This document shows, one piece after another, positions 23,145 to 35,177 of a DNA stretch of 64,000 bases. Origin of the DNA: Halichondria panicea (taxonomy: Eukaryota; Porifera; Demospongiae; Suberitida; Halichondriidae); assembly GCF_963675165.1 (NCBI RefSeq), contig NC_087382.1:5309963-5373962 (forward strand), given 5' to 3'. The notes under the pieces were generated by a model, which was not told the DNA's origin, made no database searches, and saw only the letters and a program-made list of their open reading frames with translations. Position numbers and translations under genes: made by a program. Position 1 is the stretch's first letter, and each line of letters starts with the position of its first letter.

Positions 23145-23965
23145 CTAAATTTTGTTCTGTTACGACTGCATGATACGTTTTATCCTCTGTCTTTTTGTCG
23201 ATCATACATGTTCAGAACAATTATACGTAAATGAGTGAACTATATACATGTAGCATTGTGTTTGGGTGTGTTGGTATGTGTACTGGCGTGGTGTGTTGTG
23301 ATCTATCTTGATCTACCCTGTTCTATCCTGATGTGTTTTGTTATGTATTTATCACACTATTGTTGTGTGATCACTTTTGTTATGATTATCATGCACCTTT
23401 CGTTTCTGGATTGTTCTGGACTATTCTCGATTATTCTCTTATTCTCGATCAGCCCCCTGGGACTTAACTCTTATAAATAGCATTACCTTTTTCAATTGTT
23501 GTTGTTGCTGATACCATGTACTTATTGTGAATTTACTTATGAAGTAAAAAATGTTTATTGGCAGTCAATCTCTGAACTTGAAACAATAGCAATAAATAGT
23601 CTAGCCTGTCTAGCTATATACTGTTTTGCATGGTTGCAAGAAGAATCCAACAGGCTGTTTTGCACACATAATTAGTTAAATTATTCTCTAATACAGTCAT
23701 GCAATTTATCATTGGACATCTTTGATTATCTTTGAGCTTGTATTAACGATCAATGCATGTACAAATACGCTCATAGCAACATAATTATTATGGCCATTTG
23801 GGAGAAATCTGTTGAAGTTCCACCATGCACTATAACTATGTTGACTTATTGTACGAACCACTCCATGCATGGGCACTGTATGAATAGATTCACTCAGGTG
23901 TGTCTCTGAGCACTGGATATGATGAAGAATAGATTCACTCAGGATCGTTGCCACCAATAGATATT
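23145..23965 (+). other. POT-like gene 3' flank copy
   Basis: Same sequence family as 17892-18787, but it runs directly into a truncated POT gene at 23966 instead of into a TG-rich stretch. No additional gene seen. Confidence 0.6.
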
Positions 23966-24469
23966 GTCTTTTATGAATTTGTTCTATACCCTGTGATTCG
24001 TAACAGGCTTCCCAGCATTCTTAGAAAAATCGGAATCATTTCTTTCTTAATCACGGCTCTCAACATTGTGTTTGTAATTCTAGGACTAGTCCACTACTAT
24101 CACAGTGATTTAATGGCAGTTCATTATGTCATTGTGATATTATATTCAGTTTCTCAAGGTATGTTCATAATGTTGCTTGCTAGTGCCGTGCTGCAGTTAG
24201 TTTGTGCTCAGGCTCCATACAACATGAGAGGAATGTTTGGAGGGTGTATAACACTTTCGTTGATGTTACCTTCGATTATCAGCTATTCTTTACCATTTAA
24301 ATTCACATTACCAATACTATATGGGATTAAAGCCGCTGTCAGTCTGCTTGGATTCATCGTGTACTGCCTCCTGGCTCGCTGGTACAAGAGGAGAGTTAGA
24401 GACAAGGACTACAATGTACAAGCTGTTGTGGAGGAGGTGTATGATCGATACTTGTTAGCTCAACATTGA
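23966..24469 (+). pseudogene. 5'-truncated POT-like gene fragment (last ~167 codons)
   Basis: The coding similarity begins abruptly at VFYEFVLYPVIRN, equivalent to residue 351 of a 517-residue paralogue, and stays open to the normal stop. The upstream flank is the spacer sequence that normally precedes a decayed copy, so the 5' two thirds of the gene were removed at the breakpoint. Several tail residues differ from the consensus (RDKDYN, LLAQH). No start context is present, so expression as a transporter is unlikely. Confidence 0.85.
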
Positions 24470-25365
24470 CTAAATTTTGTTCTGTTACGACTGCATGATA
24501 TGTTTTATCCTCTGTCTTTTTGTCGATCATACATCTTCAGAACAATTATACGTAAATGAGTGAACTATATACATGTAGCATTGTGTTTGGGTGTGTTGGT
24601 ATGTGTACTGGCGTGGTGTGTTGTGATCTATCTTGATCTACCCTATTCTATCCTGATGTGTTTTGTTATGTATTTATCACACCATTGTTGTGTGATCACT
24701 TTTGTTATGATTATTATGCACCTTTCGTTTCTGGATTGTTCTGGACTATTCTCGATTATTCTCTTATTCACGATCAGCCCCCTGGGACCTGACTCTTATA
24801 AATAGCATTACCTTTTTCAATTGTTGTTGTTGCTGATACCATGTACTTATTGTGCATTTACCTTGTTACTTACGAAGTAAAAAATGTTTATTGGCAGTCA
24901 ATCTCTGAACTTGAAACAATAGCAATAAATAGTCTAGCCTGTCTAGCTATATACTCTTTTGCATGGTTGCAAGAAGAATCCAACAGGCTGTTTTTTGCAC
25001 ATATAATTAGTTAAATCATTCTCTAATACAGTCATGCAATTTATCATTGGACACCTTTGATTATCATTGAGCTTGTATTAACGATCAATGCATGTACAAA
25101 TACTGAAACTACGCTCATAGCAACATGATTATTATGGCCATTTGGGAGAAATCTGTTAAGTTCCACCGTGCACTATAACTATGTTGACTTATTGTACGAA
25201 CCACTCCATGGCACTGACTGTATGAATAGATTCACTCAGGTGTGTCTCTGAGCACTGGATATGATGAAGAATAGATTCACTCAGGATTGTTGCCACCAAT
25301 AGATATTGCGCAACCGTCCCTATAATTAGATATATCTGTGTGTGTGTGTGTGTGTCTGTGTCTGT
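24470..25365 (+). other. POT-like gene 3' flank copy
   Basis: A repeat of the 17892-18787 flank, ending in a TG-rich tract before another POT start remnant. No gene seen. Confidence 0.6.
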
Positions 25366-25429
25366 TATGAGACAAACTAACTCTATACGAACGAAGGCAG
25401 CCCTCTGGTATCAAGGAATGGCTGCTAGT
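25366..25429 (+). pseudogene. Stub of a decayed POT copy cut by a duplication junction
   Basis: It begins ATGAGACAAACTAACTC and follows the decayed copies for about 60 bp (MRQTNSIRTKAALWYQ). At GCTAGT (25424-25429) it switches to DNAJC13 intron sequence. The same six bases occur at 11262-11267 in the parental intron, so the junction has 6 bp of microhomology. Confidence 0.85.
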
Positions 25430-28400
25430 ATATGAATTTACCAGTTCAACTTTTGAGTGAAGGACACTTATAAAGTCATGACTTTGTAGATATATACATT
25501 TTCAAAAGGGTTGTATGCAATCACTAATTTATGGGCAAAAGTACTGTCCTCCGTCTTTTTTCACTGATTTTTATCCCCATGAATCGAGCCTGTACACAAC
25601 CACTGTATACATACAGCGTGCATGCATGACATGGCTTCTTGTAATTATATCGCTTTGTCTTGTGTTGCAGCCCATGAATTGGTACTGGAAGTGTTCCAAG
25701 CCCTCACTTCAAACACTCAGATTGTCAAGGAGAGCATTCAAAAAGGTTGGGCTTGCATATTACACACACATAAGCACACACATTAATTAATTGACACAGT
25801 GTTTAATTGGTGTGTCCTGTACAGCATGTGCCTTGTTACTGAATGGCTTGTACGTATCATTGGCATGCACATTATCTTCCATATTCTACTAATATATGTA
25901 CATGTATATACATTTCAGAGATCCATCCGTAAATAGAATACCTGCGATCTGCCATCGTAACAAGAATGCCTTGCCTGGTTGCATGGTTGGGGTTAGTATA
26001 GTAATATACACGTACAGAAAACACAGATACTAACTGGTGTACTACTCAAGGCTCCTCTGCCCATACAGGTGCCCTGATTTACCTCCTTCAGTTGTTCTGC
26101 AACTCTCAGAACCCGACCGTTCGTGAAGAGACTGCCTCCCTTCTTGCCAAGATGATTACTGACAAATTGGTGGGTCCTAAAGTGAGAATTGTCCTCTCCA
26201 AGTTCTTACCTCTAATCTTCATGGACGCCATGCGAGACAACTCTGAGGCCAGCGTTCACATGTTCGAGAGTGAGTAAACACAAAAGATTAAACTGTGAAT
26301 TGGTGCATGGTAGCTTCCTAATTAAGTACCAAAGGGTCACGCTCTTGGAAATTGCATTAACAGTTACTGGTATGTTGTGAATTTAGGTGTTTTAGTTCTC
26401 TTGCTCAATTAAAAGAACCTCTTTGTAACACAAAGGATTAAAGTGTAAAATGGTCGTGTAGCTTCGTTAATTAAGGTCACGCTTTAGTGCATTAACGGTT
26501 ACTGGTATGTAGGTTGAAAAACCAGGTTGTTATGTTTGTGTCAAACACACAAAATGAATGTACGCAGTTACTTTCATTATATATTATTCTTTCTCTTGTT
26601 CCATTGAAAGAAATTCTTTGTAATTTCAGACAATCAGGAGAACCCGGAGCTAATTTGGAACGACGAGGCCAGAGAGAAAGTGTCGGGAGTAGTGTCTAAA
26701 ATGAATAAGGAATGAGTTGAGAGTTTCGGTGGTTTACGTTGTATTTAATTTGACTCAGGTAATGGAGCGTTGTTCACTTCAGTAGAAAACAATTCAGAAG
26801 TTTCCCTGATGTGTGAATATATGTAGTCACTAGCTAACTTTGAATGGCCATAAACTATTCAAATTCAAAGTAAAAAAGATGCATTCTGTAACTGTATAAC
26901 GATCTCATGGTATGTTAGTTTAAATAACTTTTTTCCCTATAATAGGTTCTTCCTCAAGCAGAAGGAAGACCCCGACACTCTGTGGAGGTTGCCCGACAAT
27001 TTGAGGTGGTCTATTCACAGGTACAAGGGGAGATCATGGTGGGCGGAGTCTTCTTAAGGATATTTATATCGCAGCCTACTTGGGTGAGTGTCCACTGATC
27101 GACTAAACGTACTAGATGTTCCTAGCTATTGCTGTTATGAATTGTATGATTATGTACGTATCTGCCTTTACATGTAGCATAATTTTATTGTGTAGGTTCT
27201 GAGGAAACCAAAGGAGTTTCTGATATCACTACTCGACAAGTTTGGACAACTCTCACAGTCTGCTCATCCTGATGTGAGTGAATATTTTATGTGCTAAATG
27301 TGTTTGTGTGTTTTATAGTAAAAATTAGTCACATATATCTACTGTTGTTACGGTACTTTTGTTGAGGGGTTAATTAGAAAAGATGTGCAATTATTAAAAT
27401 GTACGTATAATAAATTTGTTGTTACACCAAAATTCCGTTCAAATTTATTCTGCATTTACACTGTATAACTCCAATTGTTAGACTTACTATCCTAACCCCC
27501 CCCCCCCCCTCCAGGGAGAGATCCTGGAGACAGTGACAGAGGCTTGTGTTTGTCTCTTTACTGCCCAACCATCACTAGCGGACCAGGTAAGCTCCTAGAG
27601 TGATGGAAGCTAGCCCCTCTTAACGATCACCCGTGCGTGGTGGAAAGGTCAACCATGCATGCATGTACCATAACAAATTAATTGATAATTATTCTGTAAT
27701 TATCAGTCCTCTCAATCTATCTCCGGTTCTTGTTCCAGGTTCCACCGCTGGGTCACATTCCCAGGATCCTGGCCCGAATGAAGGCTGACAACGAAGTTAT
27801 TCCAAAAGCTTGTCTTCAGGTCACACACATACTGGCGGACAGCGAGGTAAAAATACAATACATTCATAATACAACTGTACAAGTAATAAGAGTCAAACGT
27901 ACCTGCTACACGTTATGTAATGTTGCTCACCATTCTCATTTACCTTTGATTTAGTGAAGCACTTTTTCTATCTAAGCTTGCGGGTTGTACAAAATTAATG
28001 AATGTGTCAAGCTTGTCTTAGTTTCTCTTTTTCTGTGGTTACTGTACCAGTAAAATAATAATTTAGCTCGATAAGCATCCATTTTTATTTTCTATTGCCA
28101 GTATTGAGTTGGTTGTTAAGGTTAACTTTTACAGGTTTGTGTGCGAACGATGTCCAAGTGTGACACAGTGGTTCCGTTGATCTGTGCCATGAAGAAGAGG
28201 AAAGACAGTGTACACGTTGCCGCAGAGACCATCAAAAAGCTGTATGACCTCATGATTCCCGAGCTAGTGGTACAGGTATGTGAATGTATGGAATACTAGG
28301 AACTATAATTGATTGACATATTCACATACGTGTTAATAAGTGACTCCTCCCTGTTCCACGTACACAGGCCGTGAATGGAGAGTTGATTCCGTTCCTACTG

Positions 28401-29054
28401 AAGCTGCTTGAGGATCCTCTGTCTGAGTGTGACAAGCCGTCAGCTGCTAAAGCACTCATAGCTGAGTCACTCAAGAACATGGCTAAAGACCTCGCCAATG
28501 GAGAGAGGGTCAGTACATAGCTCAAAACAAAATAGTACCCCACAGATTAATCATAGTTGAACCATAATTATGTATTATACAGCTTGAGGATGTACCTGTA
28601 CATGTACATTGTAGCTCTTCTATGATCATTAGTATGAACCAAAACTCAACCTAAATAAGCAAATGTGTAGACGATGATGATTAATTAATGATGACCGCTC
28701 CCTGTAGTAGTATTGCACTGACAATTTGTGTGAATTTGCTTATCATCAATCTTGTTTGCCAGGAAGTTTAACGAATCACACGCTCACCCACCCCCTTCTC
28801 CACACACACACCCACAACCACAGATATTAGAGATACTGGAAAAATCCCCTGTGTGGTCGGCGTACAAAGACCAGAAACATGATCTCTTTCTTACCAACAC
28901 GACTGTATCTGGTTACCTTACGGGTCCGTCTGGCGTAGCTGGTTACCTCACGGCTGGAAGCTCATCGTCGGCTAACAATGCAAACAGTTCTGCCCCACCC
29001 CCACTAGAGCCGCCGGAGGACACACCCACTGGCGATGATGACGATGATGACTAG
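25424..29054 (+). pseudogene. Duplicated 3' end of DNAJC13, copy 2 (exons 17-26), broken
   Basis: Exon equivalents: 25671-25745, 26069-26269, 26630-26711, 26946-27083, 27196-27273, 27515-27586, 27739-27846, 28135-28275, 28368-28508, 28824-29054. The copy starts inside intron 16, so it has no promoter or 5' exons. Two disabling changes are visible. The donor after exon 26630-26711 is AT instead of GT (G to A at 26712). Exon 26946-27083 is 138 nt instead of 139, with one T lost near 27000, shifting the frame. The remaining exons and the D-rich terminus are nearly identical to the parent, so the copy is young. Confidence 0.9.
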
Positions 29055-30524
29055 CTGTATCTTAGGTTGTTATATAATTGTATTTGAGTTGTGAGTACAA
29101 AAACTGCTTTCTATTTTTAAAGTCTGTAATAATTAATAATTGTATCGTGGATTTTGAGGTACATGACATAATACATTTTAATTTTGATTATGGTAAAGAT
29201 CATACAGTTGAAAACTGATAATCATGTATGACTGTGTGAAAGTGTCGCTTTGTGATGTCAGGAGTGCATGAATATTGAGTCATGCACTCCTAGGTCCTGG
29301 TGATGTGAACTGTACGTGATTTGGATCTGAGGCAGTTCTTAGTTCAGATCAAAGTTCGCATTAAATTTATGCATGCATGCATATCGGCGTATTCCTCTGG
29401 AATGATGGTGCATGGCGCTTATGAATAATCAAACAGCTGCCGGATGAAAACGGATGTACGAAAAACAAGAAGCTGATTTTTCGCCCGACAATGTATAGGT
29501 CTACCTATGAACAACATTATAATTAAAAATGATAGTCCATGCAATTCTAAAAAAAATTTTTGGCATGACGTTTGCAATATAATTTTATGATCTGTGTCTG
29601 ATAAATTGCATAATATTCTGTTGAAGTTCCACCATGCTCTAGTGTAAATTATCGTTTTTATGTCAGGTAACCTGCATGAACGTATATGCATGATTGTCGA
29701 TCTTCAGCATATCAAGTCTCTGCTGCTCATACTGCATGCATGCATGATGTAAACCACATTGAAAATAATAACCAACACCAACCCATTTTGTTTACGTCCT
29801 TTTAATTTAACCATTAGATCTAGCTACATGCTTATTTTTTAACTCCAACTGTGTTCCTTAGTTTGAAGAACTGAAGAGATATCATTGGAGCAGCTCAGCC
29901 AGCCCTATACTTCCTCCCATTTTAGCCTTATTTGTACACTTTCTTCCCCAAATCGTATACATTTAGATCGCTTTTTTCTATTTTTGACTCAACCCTAATA
30001 CTAGACGTCTAAGGCTTGACAAATACAAGTGCTATACGGTATAATTATACTTGATATTTCTCTGTGGCTGTTTTAGTTTCATTTTTCCAGTATATATAAT
30101 TATGTATTAGACGGTACAATTATATTAACTGTATGAATGTGGTATGAGGTTTGTTTTGATCGTTAATGGGAGAGGTATTTTGTTTTTCCAAATGTACATA
30201 TTCACCATTCTTCGCCATGTAGTATATATGCAAACAGTTTGTCAATGGGCACTTATTTTGATGCTTTTTGAGCTTGTATTAACAATCGATGGGATATTAA
30301 TACTGAAAATTAAAGCAATAACATGACTCTGCTCATGACTATATTTAGTCAAAGTAGTAAACCACTTCGTTCAACATTTACATACGTACATGCACAAGTG
30401 CATTGCATGATTGTGCATGCATGTATCTTCATGCATATGCATATATATAGGCCTACTGCAAGAACTATATTTAGTATTAGTGTTTAGCAGCCATCCCTAT
30501 ATACATGTGCACTGTGTGTCTGTT
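29055..30524 (+). other. Duplicate of the DNAJC13-to-POT spacer
   Basis: Collinear with 14836-16330 with small indels, and includes the stem-loop (29260-29291). No gene supported. It holds the promoter region of the POT-like gene at 30525. Confidence 0.65.
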
Positions 30525-32084
30525 ATGAGACAAACTAACTCTACGAGCGGAGGCAGTCCTCTGGTATCAAGGAATGGCTGTTGCAAGTACAGAGTGAGGT
30601 GGTTCTACTCCAAGGGAGCCTTTCTTATTCTGGTCTGGAATATACTGTTGACCATAGCCTGTATGTCAGTGTCTAATATATTCCGTAAACAACATGATGT
30701 CAATTTTGTAATTTCAAAATGGCTACTTGCTATCCCTATTGTGTTCGGTGTTTTTGGAGCTGTTTTCTCAGGATGGTTAGCTGACGCTAAGCTGGGAAAC
30801 TATAGAGTGATGAAATACAGTTTTGTATTGTTGTTTCTTATAACTTTGCTTTCTAGTGTCTTCACCCTAGTTCCTGGGATTGCTCAATACGTGTATGTTG
30901 TGAGCGTCGTGTACTGCATAGGCGGGAGTCTTTTTACAGTAGCTGTGGTAGCATGCTTTGCTACCTTATTACAGCTTGGCCTGGATCAGATGCCTGATGC
31001 TTCATCTTCCAATATTACTAGTTTTATTGCCTGGTTTGTATTCAATATCTATGCTGGTGTTTGGATCCAAAAAGTTTCCAATTTTCCCATTATATCTGGT
31101 GCTTTGTGTAGCAGTCAAATACCATACTGTAACTGGGTTGTCCAACTTTACAGTTTGCTGCCACCTTTGTGTGTGAGTGCTGTTCTTATTCTTAATTTTC
31201 TCCTAGCTAAGAAATGGCTTATAATTGAGCCAAAGTCACCTCAGTCTCTAACAACCATCTACCGTGTTCTCAAGTTTGCAGCCAAGCACAAAGCTCCCCT
31301 CAATCGCAGTGCTCTCACATATTGGGAGGAAAACGTACCTTCAAGAATGGACCTGGGAAAGTCAAGATACGGTGGACCATTCACTACAGAGCAAGTTGAA
31401 GATGTGAAGACCATCCTACGTTTGTTACCCCTATGTTTAACACTATGGCTTCTTGAGTGCTCACTTGCAATATTCCATCCACCACATGGAACATTGTATC
31501 TTCCCGATGTGAATAGTTATGTTTCAGAGCTTTTGGCCTTAATTACATACAACTCTTGGTGGTGTGGTATGGTTTGGACGGTCTTTTATGAATTTGTTCT
31601 ATACCCTGTGATTCGTAATAGGCTTCCCAGCATTCTTAGAAAAATCGGAATCATTTCTTTCTTAATCACGGCTCTCAACATTGTGTTTGTAATTCTAGAA
31701 CTAGTCCACTACTATCACAGTGATTTAGTGGCAATTCATTATGTCATTGTGATATTACATTCAGTTTCTCAAGGTTTGTTCACAATGTTGCTTGCTAGTG
31801 CCATGCTGCAGTTAGTTTGTGCTCAGGCTCCATACAACATGAGAGGAGTGTTTGGAGGGTGTATGGTACTTGCGTTTATGTCACCTTCAATTATCAACTA
31901 TTCTTTTCCATTGAAATTCACATTAACGATAATATGTGGGATTAAAGCCGCTGTCAGTCTGCTTGGATTCATCGTGTACTGCCTCCTGGCTCGCTGGTAC
32001 AAGAGGAGAGTTAGAGACGAGGACTACAATGTACAAGCTGTTGTGGAGGAGGTGTATGATCGATACTTGTCAGCTCAACCTTGA
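30525..32084 (+). CDS. POT/PTR (SLC15-like) transporter family protein, single exon
   Basis: An intact 519-residue frame from the conserved MRQTNS ATG. The frame is open a further 38 codons upstream, but sister genes share the MRQTNS start and the upstream part begins without a comparable ATG. It contains [25 protein letters not shown], the [16 protein letters not shown] loop and the [13 protein letters not shown] tail ending SAQP rather than SAQH. Its extracytosolic loop around CSSQIPYCNW has small in-frame insertions compared with other copies, so loop length varies between members. Confidence 0.86.
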   Translation: MRQTNSTSGGSPLVSRNGCCKYRVRWFYSKGAFLILVWNILLTIACMSVSNIFRKQHDVNFVISKWLLAIPIVFGVFGAVFSGWLADAKLGNYRVMKYSFVLLFLITLLSSVFTLVPGIAQYVYVVSVVYCIGGSLFTVAVVACFATLLQLGLDQMPDASSSNITSFIAWFVFNIYAGVWIQKVSNFPIISGALCSSQIPYCNWVVQLYSLLPPLCVSAVLILNFLLAKKWLIIEPKSPQSLTTIYRVLKFAAKHKAPLNRSALTYWEENVPSRMDLGKSRYGGPFTTEQVEDVKTILRLLPLCLTLWLLECSLAIFHPPHGTLYLPDVNSYVSELLALITYNSWWCGMVWTVFYEFVLYPVIRNRLPSILRKIGIISFLITALNIVFVILELVHYYHSDLVAIHYVIVILHSVSQGLFTMLLASAMLQLVCAQAPYNMRGVFGGCMVLAFMSPSIINYSFPLKFTLTIICGIKAAVSLLGFIVYCLLARWYKRRVRDEDYNVQAVVEEVYDRYLSAQP

Positions 32085-32985
32085 CTAAATTTTGTTTTGT
32101 TACGACTGCATGATACGTTTTATCCTCTGTCTTTTTGTCGATCATACATGTTCAGAACAATTATACGTAAATGAGTGAACTATATACATGTAGCATTGTG
32201 TTTGGCTGTGTTGGTATGTGTACTGGCGTGGTGTGTTGTGATCTATCTTGATCTACCCTATTCTATCCTGATGTGTTTTGTTATGTATTTATCACACCAT
32301 TGTTGTGTGATCACTTTTGTTATGATTATCATGCACCTTTCGTTTCTGGATTGTTCTGGACTATTCTCGATTATTCTCTTATTCTCGATCAGCCCCCTGG
32401 GACTTGACTCTTATAAATAGCATTACCTTTTTTAATTGTTGTTGTTGCTGATACCATGTACTTATTGTGAATTTACCTTGTTACTTACGAAGTAAAAAAT
32501 GTTTATTGGCAGTCAATCTCTGAACTTGAAACAATAGCAATAAATAGTATAGCCTGTCTAGCTATAATTATACTCTTTTGCATGGTTGCAAGAAGAATCC
32601 AACAGGCTGTTTTGCACACATAATTAGTTTAATCATTCTCTAATACAAGTATGCAATTTATCATTGGACACCTTTGATTATCTTTGAGCTTGTATTAACG
32701 ATCAATGCATGTACAAATACTGAAACTACGCTCATAGCAACATGATTATTATGGCCATTTGGGAGAAATCTGTTGAAGTTCCACCGTGCACTATAACTAT
32801 GTTGACTTATTGTACGAACCACTCCATGGGCACTGACTGTATGAATAGATTCACTCAGGTGTGTCTCTGAGCACTGGATATGATGAAGAATAGATTCACT
32901 CAGGATTGTTGCCACCAATAGATATTGCGCAACCGTCCCTATAATTAGATATATCTGTGTGTGTGTGTCTGTGTGTGTGTCTGTT
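32085..32985 (+). other. POT-like gene 3' flank copy
   Basis: A repeat of the 17892-18787 flank; no separate gene. It ends in a TG-rich run before the next decayed copy. Confidence 0.6.
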
Positions 32986-33010
32986 ATGAGACAAACTAAC
33001 TCTATACGAA

Positions 33011-33516
33011 TGAAAGCACCGCAGGTGCTGATGCCTCGGTGAAGATGCCAAAGCTACATAACATAAAGCTACTGATAATTTTGCTGCATGCAAAAACTCA
33101 CAGAGTGGGTAATGATCGACCATTATTATTGTTAAAAACGATTGATGCCAAAAGTTCAAGTCTAAAATTAATGGCATTAGCAGAGCCTTGCAGCTCTCTT
33201 CTCACTCTTGCAGCTAGCGTTTTAGTGCAGAGCTAACTACTAAGTAGAGTAGCAACACTCTGTAAACAAGTTTGGCTACGTGCTCTTCTGAAAAGACTGC
33301 AATGGCATTCCAAGTAAGCAAAACTAGGTATAACTCGAGAACGAAGCATTATTTTGTAAATCCACGAATTAAAATCCAAGTAAATATGACTAGAAGCCTA
33401 TAGAAACTCTTACTTGCACTTGATTCATCCTTAAGCAGCTGTAGCAGTCTACACAGACACGCAGACACACAAACACACTACCGTATACCTCGCTTGCGCA
33501 TGCGCACCGAGGCATA
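33011..33516 (-). mobile_element. Non-autonomous TGCCTCGGTG inverted-repeat element with terminal hairpin, 5-bp target duplication
   Basis: TGCCTCGGTG (33032-33041) is inverted as CACCGAGGCA (33505-33514). The outer hairpin AGCACC/GGTGCT lies outside the left repeat. The flanks ACGAA (33006-33010 and 33517-33521) repeat a stretch that is single-copy (TATACGAACGAAGG) in the sister pseudogenes, so the empty site is known. The interior is the reverse complement of 3529-4070 with modest divergence. Confidence 0.82.
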
Positions 33517-33595
33517 ACGAAGGCAGCCCTCTGGTATCAAGGAATGGCTGCTAGTGCAAGTACACGTACAAAGCTATTCCAACGAAGCATTTCTC

Positions 33596-33955
33596 TTCTT
33601 TTACCCTCTGGTCTTCGCTATCACAGGTGGCCTTGGCCCAGCAGCTGGAGCCTTCTACAAACGCCTGGCCAGCATGCTCTCGGACAATGAAAGCAACCAT
33701 ACAGTACCACCATTGGCTGGCTAAGATGTAGAATATCATTCTCACTACTCAGATCCTTCTATCATGTGTCTGAGAGGTGCCAAATCTTTGAAGTCATCCT
33801 TCAACGGCCATCTAGCTGCTTCCCGCGTGGACCTCACCATTGCGGACTCCAACCTCTCTGTCTGAACTCTGAATAATTATAGCTTCACATTACCTTGCCT
33901 TATCCGTTTCTCAGCCTCACAATAATATTTCAATACATGTTTAAAAAAAAAACAG
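33596..33955 (+). mobile_element. Shared LINE-like fragment in copy P2
   Basis: The same insertion as 18890-19252, with AGCATTTCTC at 33586-33595 and 33956-33965 and a poly-A run before the right repeat. Small deletions break its frame. Confidence 0.75.
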
Positions 33956-34647
33956 AGCATTTCTCGTTTTGGTCTGGAGTATGCTGTTTATGATCAGTTA
34001 GTGTCTCATGTATTCCGTCAATCGACCTGGTGTCAATTTTGAAATGGAAGATGCTATCCCTATAATTGCGTTTGGTTTTTTCAGGATGGCTAGTTGACCC
34101 TAAGCTGGGGAACTAATAGAGTAATTGTTGTTCCTCCGATATTTGTTTTCTAGTGCCACACTATAGTTCCTGACATTGCTCATTACTTGAGCTTGTTTCT
34201 AATTCTGGAACCAGTCTACTACTATATCACAGTGATTTAGGCAGTCCATTATAATTGAAATATTACATTCGGTTTCTCAAAGTTTGCTCACATGCAATGT
34301 TACTTGCTAGCATGTGCAGCTATAGTTTGTGCTCAGGCTCCATACAACATGAGAGGAGTGTTTGGTGGGTGTATGGCACTTGTGTTGATGTCACCTTCAA
34401 TTATCACCTCTATTGAACATCACTATACTATAATTATGGGATTAAAGCCGCTGTCAGTCTGCTTGTCCTGGCTTGCTGGTACAAGAGGAGAGCTTGAGAT
34501 GAGGACACAAGCTTTTGTGGAGGAGGTCTATATGATCTGTTATACAGACACATTTTGTTCATCATCTGCATGTCTGTCAATCATGCATGTAGACTATGTC
34601 GTAAAATATAAATTTGTTACTACATGATGTAAAAATATAATATTCAG

Positions 34648-34880
34648 TTGTTGTGTTCTATAGATCTAGTTTGTACTCAGGCTCCATACAACATGAGAGG
34701 AGTGTTTGGTGGGTGTATGGCACTTGTGTTGATGTCACCTTCAATTATCAGCTCTTCTTTTCTATTGAACATTACTATTATAATTAGGATTAAAGCAGCT
34801 CTGTCAGTCTGCTTGGCTTCATCCTGTAGATCTACTTGTTTCCTGCATGGCTTACTGGTATACAAGAGGAGAGCTTGAGA
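34648..34880 (+). pseudogene. Second POT C-terminal remnant (local duplication within P2)
   Basis: It repeats the CTQAPYNMRGVFGGCMALVLMS to KRRA portion seen just upstream at about 34320-34500, with its own indels. It ends in a broken tail at KRRA and has no start. Confidence 0.7.
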
Positions 34881-35177
34881 TGAGGACACATATAATATTG
34901 TTGTATTTCTACACATAATTACTTTCATCTCTCTATACACAGTCATGCAATTTGTCAATGGACACCTCTGATAATAATTATGTATTAACAATCGATTGTA
35001 TGTACGAATACTGAAACTAAACTTCTAATAGCAACATGATTCCTTTGAAGTTCCACTATAATTATATATTTGTCTTTATAAGAACCACACGTGCAGTAGT
35101 TACAAGTTTCACTCATTGCAACAAATAGATTGTGCTCTCCTACAATAGTGTTTGCCATCCCTACATGTGCATCAGTT
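34881..35177. other. Spacer / 5' flank of truncated POT gene
   Basis: AT-rich, no gene seen. Collinear with 43440-43865 and 55900-56236. Confidence 0.5.

Larger units (their letters stand above)
32986..34500 (+). pseudogene. Decayed POT-like pseudogene with two insertions (copy P2)
   Basis: It starts ATGAGACAAACTAACTC. It is interrupted first by a 506-bp TIR element (33011-33516) and then, about 80 bp on, by the shared retroelement fragment (33596-33955). Degenerate POT remnants follow up to a CAQAPYNMRGVFGGCMALVLMS piece and a broken tail near 34500. The TIR element is absent from the other decayed copies, so it inserted after this copy separated. Confidence 0.85.

Noticed and set aside
30411-30524. 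38-codon N-terminal extension of the transporter frame (also at 39841 and 46811)
   Set aside because: It opens with TTG, and other paralogues do not share the extension. The common MRQTNS ATG is the better start.
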